A stretch of DNA of 64,000 nucleotides from Brugia malayi (Eukaryota; Nematoda; Chromadorea; Rhabditida; Onchocercidae): contig NW_025062476.1 in assembly GCF_000002995.4 (NCBI RefSeq), positions 6,313,001-6,377,000 on the forward strand. Direction: 5' to 3'. The translations under genes and the position numbers were made by a program. The notes below the pieces were generated by a model, which made no database searches, was not told where the DNA came from, and saw nothing but the letters and a program-made list of their open reading frames with translations. Numbering within the stretch: the stretch's first letter is position 1; the number at the start of each line of letters is the position of its first letter. Of this stretch, positions 11,830 to 23,145 are shown piece by piece.

Positions 11830-12818
11830 ATTTATCTGAAGCTGTCGTGAAATCTACAGTTTTTAAAATGTACATATAGATTCTGGCGTTAGAGATAGAC
11901 AAATTTGATGATGAAGGTTCCATGAACATTAGCTGTTTTCATAAGTCCATCTCATACAAAAACTATTTAATCAGTTGAGTCATTGTATTGGAAATGGATT
12001 TAATTCATTTTGTTTAGAAGTTCAGCATCTTCATTAAATCAAGTTTTATTATTTTCTTACATTTTCTCAAATATTTATGTTGTGTCGAAAATAATTAAAA
12101 ACTATTGTTTTTGGAACCTTTCCTTTAAGCAACGTTTTTTGCTTTAGATAGTGATTGTATTTGAAACTTTTCAGTCCTGGGTTTTAAAACTTTTGTTCCG
12201 TTTGTTTATCTTTTACTTTTTGTTTTTGTTAGTGATTAGTAGGAATTTGGGGTTTTTTTCTTATTATATATTTCAATATTTGTATCCGATATGCTCTATA
12301 CACTCATGTTTTGTGGACTTTAAAAAATGAAAAGTATTTCACTCCAGAAGAACAAAAAGTTTGTATTGTGGGAAGTCTGCAGTTTTTATTTAAAGCAAAT
12401 AAAATTTTGTTGCCAATTATTGCTTTTAGACAAATATTTCTTAAATCTTTATAACATCCGTCAATGGAAGCACTTTGTATACCATGAGTACTGGAAATAA
12501 ACTCATTATTTTATATAAAGATTATTATCTAACTGTTCTTTGTTTTAATCTCGGTGACATTTGAAGGCTTTTTTTTCTGTAGCATACGGATATTGGAAGA
12601 AAGTTTTCGATTTTCGTACATTTCATTGCCTTTTTCTAACTCACAAAAGATATCTGCCGGCTTATGCTACTCAGAACTTTCAAGAAGGCGGACGTTTGGC
12701 ATCAATCTGAAATAACTTTCGCATATAGTTTCGACTATGTCTTTCTAACAATTCTAATTTACTTGTGAAGAAATTTATTTAAAGGAACTAAAATATTATT
12801 ATTAATTATAATTTGCAG
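11830..12818. other. Downstream of GCLM, unresolved
   Basis: T-rich sequence. Two plus-strand open blocks follow reasonable acceptors (after 12347 CTCCAG and after about 12584 TGTAG) and run 40-55 codons. Their phases do not form a unique chain. They may be exons of the same unidentified gene as 12819-12974. Confidence 0.3.
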
Positions 12819-12974
12819 TTGATTCCAAATATCCAAAAGTATGATAGCTTTCAAATACTAAACAACTACAGTTTTGACACTCACGCGCTTCCCAATAATT
12901 CATACAATGTAGATTTCTCGATCAAATACCGGTCACAGACCGATACTGAAACGAACAATGAGAAGTGGGATTGA
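12819..12974 (+). CDS. Candidate terminal exon of an unidentified gene
   Basis: After a good acceptor (ATTTGCAG ending at 12818), a 51-codon frame runs to TGA at 12972-12974. Its composition is protein-like: polar, Asn/Ser/Thr-rich, including SFDTHALPNNS. It is below the length at which open frames are normally listed. No family was recognised. Upstream exons would lie between 11.9 and 12.8 kb; an in-phase chain was not found. It may also be a chance frame. Confidence 0.3.
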   Translation: MIPNIQKYDSFQILNNYSFDTHALPNNSYNVDFSIKYRSQTDTETNNEKWD

Positions 12975-14031
12975 AAGAAAATTAACTAAAGTTGCTCCTA
13001 GCAGGAAAATGCTTCCTTCCCTGTTAATCAATAAAGCAGAAGTAAGCAAATCTTTAACGCTTATTTACAGAGCTATTTAAAAAAAAAAAATAGATAAACT
13101 TGCAGTAATGAAAAATATTTCAAAATGGAGATGTAAGCATCGAATAAGAGTAATTTATTTTTCGTAAATTTTAAATCTAAAACAGATGCGAAAAGCTTAA
13201 AGTCCTTTATATGTCATATTAGCTAAACACACTTATCATGTGCTAACGAGTTCACATTTCCCATATGTAGATGATAACAATTTCATAGCGAGAAAATTTT
13301 AACTAAACAGTAATATCATTGTCGCCCAGCAACCACCAGTTATTATAGCAAACCAATCACAAACTGCTTTAAGTATTATTTGCAACAAATGGCTGCGTAA
13401 AGTCACAATGATATTTTCATGCAATTTTGCTTGTCCCAAAATGAAATGCAATCTAGATATTTCCAGTAGAGATTTCCGGGCATACAGTAATTTAGAATTA
13501 CACAATTGCAAATTCTGGAAATCTGGCTTGTCTTAAGGAAGCGTGATGAATTATGAAAATCACTTAACATATAATCAAAATATAAAATATTTCTTGTAAT
13601 CTTACTACTGAGGTTATCTAATATTTTAATTTTCTAGCATGCTCAGCTTAAAGCTACAATATTTTAAACAACAACAAAAACAATAATGCTGTCATTAATG
13701 AAAAGAATGAAAAAGTTGATAAAGAATTTTCGCACAACTTCGGAACTGAATTTGTTCCCTGATGGTATTTTCATTATCATTATTTTTATTTTGCAAACTG
13801 TCGGTTCTTTAACTTTGTTAGGACATCATTTTCCTCAATGTCGTTTGGCCCTAATAAAGTTGGTTATTCTGTTTTTTTTTTTTTTTTTTTCAGACTCTTT
13901 TTGACAGTATAAAATTATTGAAGAAGGGATAACTTTTTATTTTTCTTCCTGATTATCTTTTCTGTTAATATCTATTTGTGATTTCCCAGTGTAAGCGCTA
14001 TTTAAGAAGTCAAGCATTTAAGTAAATCAAG
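12975..14031. other. Unresolved interval
   Basis: Contains a plus-strand ATG block at 13686-13765 ending at a GATG|GTATTT donor. It is followed by a 20-base poly-T plus CAG acceptor at about 13873-13893, which would yield a 29-residue peptide, and by a minus-strand open frame at 13299-13511. Neither is supported further. Confidence 0.3.
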
Positions 14032-15181
14032 TTATTTTGCTTTAGATGTTACTTCGCTGATTAAGGATTTAACTAAATCATTCTGCAATATTGCTGTGAA
14101 AAATGGCCAGAATTCTTCGAAACATGCGTTTCTCATTTTCTGCATTTCAACAAATTCACACTTTGTGAAATTTTCGAAATACGTTGTTAAAGCTTTCTTT
14201 TCACGTGCAATACATATTTTGGAACTTTTTGCTGAAAATTTTCCGAAGTTCAAATTAGTATGGATCTAGATGGTCTGAAAATAAAATGTTATGCCGTTAG
14301 TGATTAGTTAGTTCAATAGTACTAGTTACATCTGTAACTATCACACCTGTTAAGCAAAGGACTAAAGAACTCGCAGATTTATTTCATTTTGGAATCGTAA
14401 TAATAAACAAGGTAAGGAGTTGTAAACGAAACGCATATGTTATCAGAGCTTATTTGTTAAAGTGGGTAACACAGCTAGTCTTAGTATTGCAGTGGATTGT
14501 TTATAATAGATTAATAGATATAGAACAGTTGTGTTCTTTGATAAACTAGTGCACCGCTCTATTGTCCATCACTGAATCTTTCTCTCATCTGAAGAACATA
14601 ACCTCATCATTTATCTCATCTGCTATTTCTTGGCCACATCACGAAAGCTACAGTAAGGGTCCTTAACAGCAAACAAATCTCCACTCATGATTATTCTGGA
14701 CCATTCATGGACCTTTCTGATTTAGTAATGTTAAAAGTATGCAGAAAATGTATTACTCCAATGTCGTCCCTTTTGATATCTTGTTGTTGCTATTATCTAT
14801 TATAATATTTATGAGACCTGTCGTCAAGGTAAAAGCTATTTAAACAATTTATCATTATGTTCAAATTCAAAGTTTATGATTATGTTTGCTTGATAATTAT
14901 TGAATAATGTGATCAGTTTTAATGCTAAACGATAAAACAACGCAATGGTACAATTACGATATAAAGTTTTTATGGAACCACCAAAAGTTTCTTTTTAATC
15001 TGAAACAAAATAGATAATACAATGTCTCATTAAATTTGCTTTCCATTTTTCATTTTGCTTGTATTAAATGTAAAAAAGGCTAATTTTACAAAGCATTTTT
15101 AACTCTTAGCTTCTTCAAACGTATACAGTCATTTTTGATCACTTCATCAGTAGCACATTCAATGAACTTTTCCCTCTTCTT
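14032..15181 (-). CDS. Possible small unidentified gene (two coding-like exons)
   Basis: Exon 15181-15090 starts after a TGTTAG acceptor and ends at a GT donor. It is Lys-rich with two Cys (FIECATDEV, NDCIRL). Exon 14231-14032 starts after ATTTTCAG and ends with TAA; it contains TKCEFVEM and RNACFEEFW. Both read like a small helical Cys-containing protein. Their phases do not match directly (phase 2 out, phase 1 in), so at least one exon between them is missing or the join is wrong. No start codon or signal peptide was fixed. The opposite strand of 15105-15180 is also open, so strand assignment is tentative. Confidence 0.3.
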
Positions 15182-15530
15182 CTAACAGTTATGTGTTCTT
15201 TCCAACAAAATTGAATTCCTTCTCAAAATAATTTCATTCTCTAAAAAAAAAAAAAAAAAATGAATAACTTGAATGCTTACTAGTTTTTTAAAAATACTCA
15301 CATTATCACTGTGTTTTGATATCGATTATTTTTGATCTGCTTTACAGCTTTTCACAAAAGCTTCCGCGATGCTCATTTTCATTTATTTTTGAAGGTTGAG
15401 TTGGATTTTTTTATTGGGAGAGATAAGAACTGATATTCTTGCACAAAACGAAATCTTTAAGAGAATCGATAAACTAGAAAAATACAGAATAAACTTCACA
15501 ACAAGCATCTTCAAATTCAGCAGTTTGCAG

Positions 15531-17138
15531 TGGCGTTAATTTATACCAGTACTTTTTAGAGTACACCAATATTATGCAGTCAGACAAAGTCGTGGAAATT
15601 GGGTGGACGAGATATTATTGCAGATTCGAAGGGTTTTGTTTTATTAGTAGCACTAATGCCTATGGAATGCGAACACTGTCACGAACAATTAATGAAGTAA
15701 ATTTATTTCTGAATCTTTTAATAAAAATCTTTGGTGTTTTAAATCATTTCATTGTAAAATCCATTTTATTGCCGCTAAGTTAAAATTCTTTCAAAGATAT
15801 TAAATTGTAGATTCCAAACAGTAATGGAGACACTGCCGGAAATAAGGATTGTTGTTATAACTCCCTATGATGAGAATCCTCGTCTGATTGAGCGCTATCG
15901 AAAGGAGTTCTCTCGTGTTGCAATCGGTATAGAGTCGTTGGATGAACGAATCTGGGACACGTTATCAGGATCTGGCCATGATCATTTTATTTATGATCGG
16001 TAAGAAATGAATCCTTGTATACAAATACTGAATTTCTTCTAAGCAGTACATAAATTCCAGTGCAATCAAAGTTCAAAAAATAATTACTACCATTTCTAAA
16101 CTTCCTGATATCTTATGATCTGACATCTTGGAGTTACAGCGTTATTTGCTGTACTGTCTTCTTTTCCAGATTCTGAATATTCTGCCTTTATGTTCCATTT
16201 TAGCATTTTTCAAATTTATTTTTTATTCTTATTTTTAGATGTGGTCGTCTAGCCAGCGTTATTCGGCATCCAAAAAGTGACACATCAAAATTTGAACATA
16301 CACTACGGGCACTGAAATCAGCTATTAGCTATGCCCAATGTGGTTGGTGCCAATACGACCCACCTGACCTACCTCAGGAACCTGTCATTACAACTTATGC
16401 TTCTTTTACACGCAAAGGAAAAACAAGAAGGCCTGTAAGGTTTACGGAAGCTGTGAAATTATTATTACTTTCAAAAATGATCATAATTTATAACTCTTCG
16501 CAAAGTTAAACCTATTTATTCAAACGGCGTAGAGTTGAAAATGATTAATCGAAGATGGAACGATAGAAAAGCTCATTTTCAGTAAATTGTAAAAGAAAAT
16601 ATAGATTGTATAGTTAATAGTTAGTGCTATTAAATGGCAGTAGTGGAAAAAGAAGAAGGCGATATTCTTGAACAATTCAGTAGCAACTGATTCTTAGAAG
16701 GGGCACAGTTTGAGAATGGAAGGAATCAAAGCACTTCAGGTTCAGAGTTATCTTTGTCATATCCCTCTATAATTATAGCTGATCTAGTTGGAAACCATTA
16801 TGTTATGATTGATTGCCTGCGATTTAAAGAGAGAGGAGGAGTGTGTTATTTTCAGAGCAGATTTCAGACAAGGGATGAAACAATGAGATAAAGCTGCCTA
16901 TCCTGATCCAAAAGTTTCCTGAAGTTCCATTTTAGAAAGAAGATTATTAAATAATATATAGATCATCGATTTCAGCTACAACAGTAAACTAGAAGAAATT
17001 TTTAAAAAGTGCAGGCAGGATCAATTTGTAAGATATACTGAAGAAATAGCAAAGGAAATATTATACAGGAAATCGAAAAGAGAAAATATTTCGGAAGGCA
17101 TAACATTGGAAGAAGAAACGACGAAGGTGAAAGTCTGA
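15531..17138 (+). CDS. Selenoprotein P N-terminal-domain-like protein (no selenocysteine seen)
   Basis: Exons 15531-15696, 15797-15999, 16239-16439 and 16976-17138 (TGA) join in phase. An ATG lies at 15574, but the frame is open back through the acceptor at 15530, so a 5' exon, possibly encoding a signal peptide, is likely missing. The key match is the block HDHFIYDRCGRL followed by a spaced AISYAQCGWCQY. Vertebrate selenoprotein P has DDFLIYDRCGRL followed by AI-x-x-AYC-x-x-x-CG-x-C. Upstream order also fits: a V-V strand, a YYC near the U-x-x-C position, then a strand ending VVITPYDENPR. The redox U/C-x-x-C motif is not intact; only YYC-x5-C is present. The tail of about 53 residues is Lys/Glu-rich and unlike SelP's Sec/His-rich tail. 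Membership in a thioredoxin-fold SelP-N family is inferred; secretion and selenium transport are not shown. Confidence 0.6.
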
Positions 17139-17844
17139 TGGCAGAGACTAAGTTTATAGAACATGAAACTGTTAGATATTGTTGAAATCAACTAGATCTT
17201 TTTCACACTATGTGTGCCTTCCGTATCCTCCCTTTTGATTGGAACTGGCATCATCTTGTATTTTGAAGCGATACGATACCAAGGATGGAAATTGACCAGT
17301 GTTGATTGTTGAAAGCACTGAACATTGCTTGCTAAATTCATGTCTTGACAATGGTTGCATTGATGTCAAGTTTAAAGTGATACATTCATTAATCAAAATA
17401 GGTGGAGATGGGATAAAAGGTTTTGGGAATGCAAATGGTATCAAGAACATATCCTATAAGTTGATTGATTTCGCAAAACTCGTTGGATCATATAACATCG
17501 ATCTCGATTATCAACTATGTGAGAAAGGAAACAAAGATATCGCCAATTAATGAAGCTAAAATGAATCCTAAAACCATTAACATTAAGGATGGTGCTATTA
17601 ACTAATTCAACAAATCGAATGAAGAAAATTAAATAAATAATAAATGTATGATGAGAGAAGGATGAATTGAGCATTCCCGGCCAAACTATCCAATATATCG
17701 GAAGGATGACAGTCTATTTATTCACTTATTTAACAAGGAATATACGCCATCGTTTTCCTTCTGTCCTTTTTATTATTAATTAGTGAGAAATTTTCATTAG
17801 TTGTAAAATGATAACTTCTGATAGTGTTAACAAAGAACATTCAA
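17139..17844. other. Inter-gene interval with a both-strand open segment
   Basis: 17299-17550 is open on the plus strand (83 codons, three Cys, Gly/Lys-rich middle). 17208-17450 is open on the minus strand (Pro/Ser-rich). Both look protein-like and neither joins the flanking genes in phase. It could be an unplaced exon or a degraded gene; no function is assigned. Confidence 0.35.
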
Positions 17845-20800
17845 ATGTCATTAAATGATGAAAGATCGAAGTTACCCGTGCTCAATTCTTTTAGTGAAGA
17901 TACTCATTGTATAAATTTTCAGCAGTGGAAGTGGAAAGCTGAAAGAGGTATTGGTTGTGAGTAGCAGAAAATAGTGTTACCCTCAGTGAAAAAAGTTGGG
18001 ACTGATTGATTTGCTTTCAGAATGAATTTTTCAACAAAAGGAAGACTAAGTTGATAATTATTCAAATTGCGTCAAAATCTTAGCTAGAGTGTCGTGCATT
18101 TTCTTTACAAGAAACGGAAAAAGTCGATTGATACACTTATTTTGTGCCTGCGCCATTTTTGGTTACTGTAAATTCCGTAAAACAGGAATCCTGTCCTAGG
18201 CTTATCTAAGCTTTACGTTAATCTCTAGCTCAGTTGTTATCAGTTACAGTAACTTGTGAGTTAAAGGGAAGTGATGGAACAAGAGGAAAGTTGCTGTGAA
18301 TATAGACTAATAGATACTACCATTAGTGAACAAATTTACAATTTTAATATCAACTGAAAGAGTAATTTCTAAGTATTTTCTACTTTTATCAATTTTTATG
18401 ATCAATAATCAAGAAAAATCCTAGCAGTTTTCTGAAAAGCTCTTCTCGCTACGTCTTAGCAACAGTTACAACTTTTTAGCGGAATCATTTTAAACAAGTT
18501 TTTCCTGCTAACATTTGAATTATATATAGACTAAATGATATTAACATATCCTTTCGCTCTATCGCTTTACCCTAACTCAAAAACCACATAATTGATAACA
18601 TTTGACTTAGAGTTTATCGTGAAGTTTAGATAAGTTTATAACAGAAACCTCATCCTACCTGTATCAAATGTACAAAAATAATTGCTCCAAAGAATTTCAG
18701 CGTATTAAAGCAGTGGTATATCCACAAAATGGTAGAGCAGATACGTTGAGTTCGGATCACCGATCAACACTTGATCAGGAACGTTTTGCCTCGCGATTTA
18801 ATACAGTAACCTCAGTACGCGATTATGTTGCTCCCTCCAATATCACTTCTCCATCAGTGACTATTGAAAATCATCAAAAGGAGATGGTCGCTAGAAGCGA
18901 ATCACAACAACAGCAGCGAGTATCAATGCATAAACAAGGAACAATTTCGCAGCAAACACAACCAGAGTAATATTTGACAATGAATATTAAATTCTGCCAT
19001 CTGAGATCAGTTTCGGACTTCATTATAATACTGGAATTCGAAAGTAACTTTTAAAAAACGATGAGCATGAGTTTAGGAAGAATTTAGAAGGGACGGAATT
19101 TTCAGCGCTGTCCTAAATTTTTTCCATTCTGATTTATAATAATGTATGAATGCTTTCATACAAGAAATATTCATTCCATTCCACTATCCTTTAATTTGCC
19201 CTTTTAATTTTTGAGGTGTTTAAGATTCGAAATTGGTCAAGGAAGGGTCACAACTAAGTCGAACAATGACTGGCAAGCATCAAGTGGGTGGATAAGATCA
19301 CGATCGTTTTCCAATCAAAAAGATCAAGATGGAAGTCAACAGCAGCAATGGAAAAAAGAAGAGCAGCATCGAAAAGAGAAAAATAAAAGAAAACAGGAGC
19401 AAGAGCATTTAGAACAATTACGTATTCAACAGGAACATCAACAAAGAATTCGGGAGCAGGAAGAGGAACAGAGGAAGATTCAGGAACAACGACGATTTCA
19501 GGAAATGCAAAGGCAGTATGAAGAACGACAAAATCAAGAACAACAAAGATTTCAACAACAAGTAGTTCCTTAAAATTTCTTACGTATTTTCTGGATCTCT
19601 GCAAATTCTCAACTGGAACTGAATAAGCTACATTTTTGACATTTTTTTAATTAATTGTTTGTGACAGTTTCTAAAGAATGTTTCATTTAAAAATTCTTAA
19701 TTTTATACTAAATGAAATAAATATAAGAATTCAACAAGAATTAAACAAAGAAATCATTTGAATTATAGGAACTTGAAAAAAGAATCGAAGAACAGCGAAA
19801 ATTGCATGAACAAAAAACAGTAAGCGAATTTTACACTGATGTAAGTGCTGAAGAACATCAACGTCGGTTCGATTCAAAAGATAAGAATAATTGGAGACAA
19901 TTCGAAGTTTTATCACATCAACAGCATCTTCAAGGTCAATTTTTCAAAACTCTCTGATAATTTCAATTACCGGCAAAATCACCACTTCAAATATTACTGT
20001 AAAATGTATTAGAATGTTGATATTTCGGCGCCATTTGCATAAGCAGTAATAATATCACCAAGTAACCAAAAACGAATTACTTTGTAGCAAGAATTAGTTG
20101 CAATAATGATAAAAAATATGGAGGATGATAATAACAGTACCTAACCATTATGATAGTTTATTGATGAGGCATTAAATATCATTCTTGAAGAATTCACTTT
20201 TAGAGTATGCAAAGACAACGATAGTACCTTTTGGTTCCAATAATCCAGCAGCGAAAACTTCAATTCTGTATGACGTAGGAGATGGAGAAAGTGACTATGA
20301 TTATTCGCAGGCAGCCAGTGAAACAACTATCATTCCAACTAAAATGGTTAGAATTGTTTTGGGTTACTAAATTTTTAGCACATTTTTTTGATTTCAGATC
20401 TGAAGTTCAATTTAAACTATCTGCTATTTTTCGAAGTCTTTAGAGAGTAGGCTGATAATCTAATGTTTCATCATTTGTCTTCAAAGACTAATTTTAAATA
20501 TCTTCCTATAAATCACATGAGGAAAAGAAGAATGAGAAGTGATATCAATTTTCAGGAAGAAATCAATAATGGATTATTTTTTAATCTGTGAATGAATGAA
20601 TTAGGAGTCTTCGAATTTTATTATTCTTTTTAAAAAATACTGAATTTCCAGACACAAATCCTGAATACAAAACCTCTAGAACACTCGCAATTTTTATTCG
20701 AGCATCAAGTACCGTGCGCTGCTTTTACAGATCACGTATGCATCGAGCAGGTACTTCAAATCCTAATCTTAGGCACGAAATTTTCTGAGTAAATTTTTAA

Positions 20801-22000
20801 AATGATAACACTTGAAAAAAAAAAAGAAATTATCCAGAGATTAAGTTATGTTTATTATATAATGCCCTTTCAATCATTCAGAAAAAAAGAATTGGTGCAG
20901 ATAAGATGAGTAAATGCTGTGATAAAGGGATTTACTTAACGGATATATGTGTACCGGGACGTTGCACAAATGCTACTATTGAATTGTGTTGCATGCAGAA
21001 ATTTCTCCAGGTTTGTTTAAAATTATTAAGTAATTAATGTTACAAGAAAATTTTATTCTAAGTAAACATAATTGCAAAATTAGCTTAGGATACGTTCCTG
21101 AAAATTTTCTGCAATAAACACAGAATGCTTTTTTGGTATGCTAGATGTTTGGCTGTATCTCAATAGATCTATTAAGTTAACACCAGAGGAATAATAATAA
21201 TATTATAACTTATAGATTGAAAGGATTTAATGAAGAATTTCTTAAACGACTTGTGAAAAGAGAACTTCCTTCTTGTTCAGTGATACTTAAATCTTGACAT
21301 TTTTCAATTGCAGTCTAAATACAAATGCTGTCTGAACGATAGTACTGCAATTAACTCACCCGGCGATGCATTCAGTCGTTGTTGCTTCCATAAATTTGTA
21401 CAAGATAATGTTAGTTCTTCCTCATAATTAGTGGTATTTAACAAGATATTAATTTGAAAATATGTCTCTTTTTTTAACTTTTAGTTAATTCATTAAGTCT
21501 TTCAATTAAAAGGCTTACAATGTTTGAAGATTTTGTTTAGCAAAATGCGAAGTTAAGCAAGATGGAAAAAGAGTCGATACTGGGAGATAGGAAGAGATTA
21601 TGATATTTCGTCTTGGATAATCCGAAAATTCTCTAGCAATTTTTATTAGAAAAGCAAGGAACTGAGCTAATTTAATTTGGGCTAGTTTTTGTACTTTCAG
21701 GATAAATGTTGTCCAGCTCGTCGTGCCAAATTTCACTGGTTGACAGCATATGAAATATGTCTACCCAATGTTCGGGTTGATCTAAGTAGTTTGCGATTCT
21801 CGGTACATTCTATTAACAATGTCGATATCGACAGCGGTAATCAGGCATTGAATGATGTGATAACAATAGATCTAAATGCAGACAGATCATGGGATCACAG
21901 TTGTGAACAAGGTGCCAAGGTGTTACAGTTCCCTTATTTACCCAATGATAAACTTGGTAATGAGAAAGAGGGCGATGAAAATAGTGAGGGAAACAGATAG
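17845..22000 (+). CDS. Unrecognised protein: Gln/Glu-rich coiled coil plus Cys-doublet C-terminal domain
   Basis: Nine exons keep phase throughout: 17845-17947, 18630-18966, 19216-19561 (alternative start 19225), 19769-19934, 20204-20346, 20652-20750, 20882-21010, 21314-21409 and 21701-22000 (TAG). They give about 572 residues. Residues about 150-310 are a Gln/Glu/Arg-rich heptad-like coiled coil (runs such as QQRIREQEEEQRKIQEQRR). Residues about 365-510 hold five Cys doublets (KCCDKG, LCCMQK, KCCLND, RCCFHK, DKCCPARR) plus single Cys, ending in a conserved-looking FHWLTAYEICLP segment and an acidic tail. Cys doublets imply disulfides and secretion, yet the modelled N-terminus (MSLNDERSK) has no signal peptide, so the true first exon may lie upstream. 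The last five introns are phase 0, typical of a modular domain. No family was identified. The exon chain is strong; the 5' end is weak. Confidence 0.7.
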
Positions 22001-22560
22001 TATCTAATTAAAACACTCTAATTAACTTCATTTATTAAATATGTTCATATATCTTATTATATCAATTTCGTAATTTTGGCACCATACATAGTGCATAGTC
22101 ATGATTTGGGTGGGAATGGCAAACTTATTTCCTATGGTAACTAATAAACTGATTTAAATCAATCCAATGTATAGTATTCCTAAAGAAGGATATCATATGT
22201 GTTTTGCACATATAATGCAAATGTTAGTGTAATTTCTAAAAATGGCTAAATTAATCCTGTTTTGCCGATCCGTTCGTTCTCCTTCCTTGTCTTATCACAC
22301 CATTGTATCGGTGCATTACATTTCTACATTTATGATATTGCATTTTTGTTCCTGAAATGTGTCTTTATTATCTTAATAGTTTATAGCTTGAAAGCTGTCA
22401 AATATTCACGAATTAAAAAAGCATTTATCATATATTTTCAGACTTTAGAATGAAATATTAATTCTAAAATTTTATTTCTCTGCAAAAAAAAATTAATAAA
22501 TTTTATGTTAAACACTAATTTCAGTTTCATTACTGCTTCTGAAAATGTATTTAGAAGTCG
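22001..22560. other. 3' flank of the Cys-doublet gene
   Basis: AT-rich. AATAAA-like words occur. The open frame at 22262-22453 is hydrophobic and has no acceptor support. Nothing else is seen. Confidence 0.4.
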
Positions 22561-22743
22561 ATGATAAATAACCGTAAGTTACAATTGGCCGAAAAAAACT
22601 TGAGATTGTCGAGATTACAAAATTCGGCTGACTCAGAAATTTCCGGTACAGTTCCAATTTATGGAGCAGATTCTCTTTGTTTCAGTAATATCATACCTGA
22701 TATATTGAGTTCTGCAGTGGGAAGAAGTAATATTGACGGTTAG
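22561..22743 (+). CDS. Possible single-exon micro-gene, 60 residues
   Basis: ATG at 22561 follows an ATTTAG acceptor six bases upstream, and the frame closes at TAG 22741-22743. The product is helical and charged at the start (KLQLAEKNLRLSRLQ) and then Ser/Ile-rich, with protein-like composition. It lies in the gap between the Cys-doublet gene and the next small candidate. It could be a terminal exon of a longer gene or chance. No homologue was recognised. Confidence 0.3.
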   Translation: MINNRKLQLAEKNLRLSRLQNSADSEISGTVPIYGADSLCFSNIIPDILSSAVGRSNIDG

Positions 22744-22829
22744 AGGAAAAAATAGTTGAGATTGTAGAGTAGGAGAGTGGATACTCGAGAGATGGCCTAA
22801 TGTGGCACTGCTGAAGCTCTATGCAAATT

Positions 22830-22856
22830 GATTAGGCTCTAAACTAGAGCCTAATC
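22830..22856. repeat. Perfect 12-bp inverted repeat with 3-base loop
   Basis: GATTAGGCTCTA at 22830-22841, loop AAC, then its exact complement at 22845-22856. A stable hairpin or cruciform on either strand. It lies upstream of the 23146 start codon. Function unknown. Confidence 0.8.
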
Positions 22857-23145
22857 GTTATCATGTTCAGCTATGCCAACATCTTGCCTTGTCCCGTGTC
22901 CCATGATTAATAGTACGCAGTAACGCAACCCTCTTCTGATACACTGGTTGATAGCTCCATCTCTACAACAATCTGAATGACAATAGGATGAATGGAAATT
23001 CGGGAATTTCAAAATTATGTGATTGGTTGACTAACTAGCCCACTGACTGATTGACTGCTACTGCTGTGCTTATTGCTTTACGTAAGTATATAGATCGGAA
23101 GAACAGTTTTTGTCTCGTTGACAAAATCAGTAGTGAGAGAGAGAA

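Noticed and set aside
19254..19604. 116-codon minus-strand frame
   Set aside because: Antisense shadow of the Gln/Glu-rich exon 19216-19561; CAA/GAA codons read backward give TTG/TTC with no stops.
22262..22453. 63-codon hydrophobic plus-strand frame
   Set aside because: Phe/Ile/Tyr-rich read-through of AT-rich DNA, no start context or splice signals.
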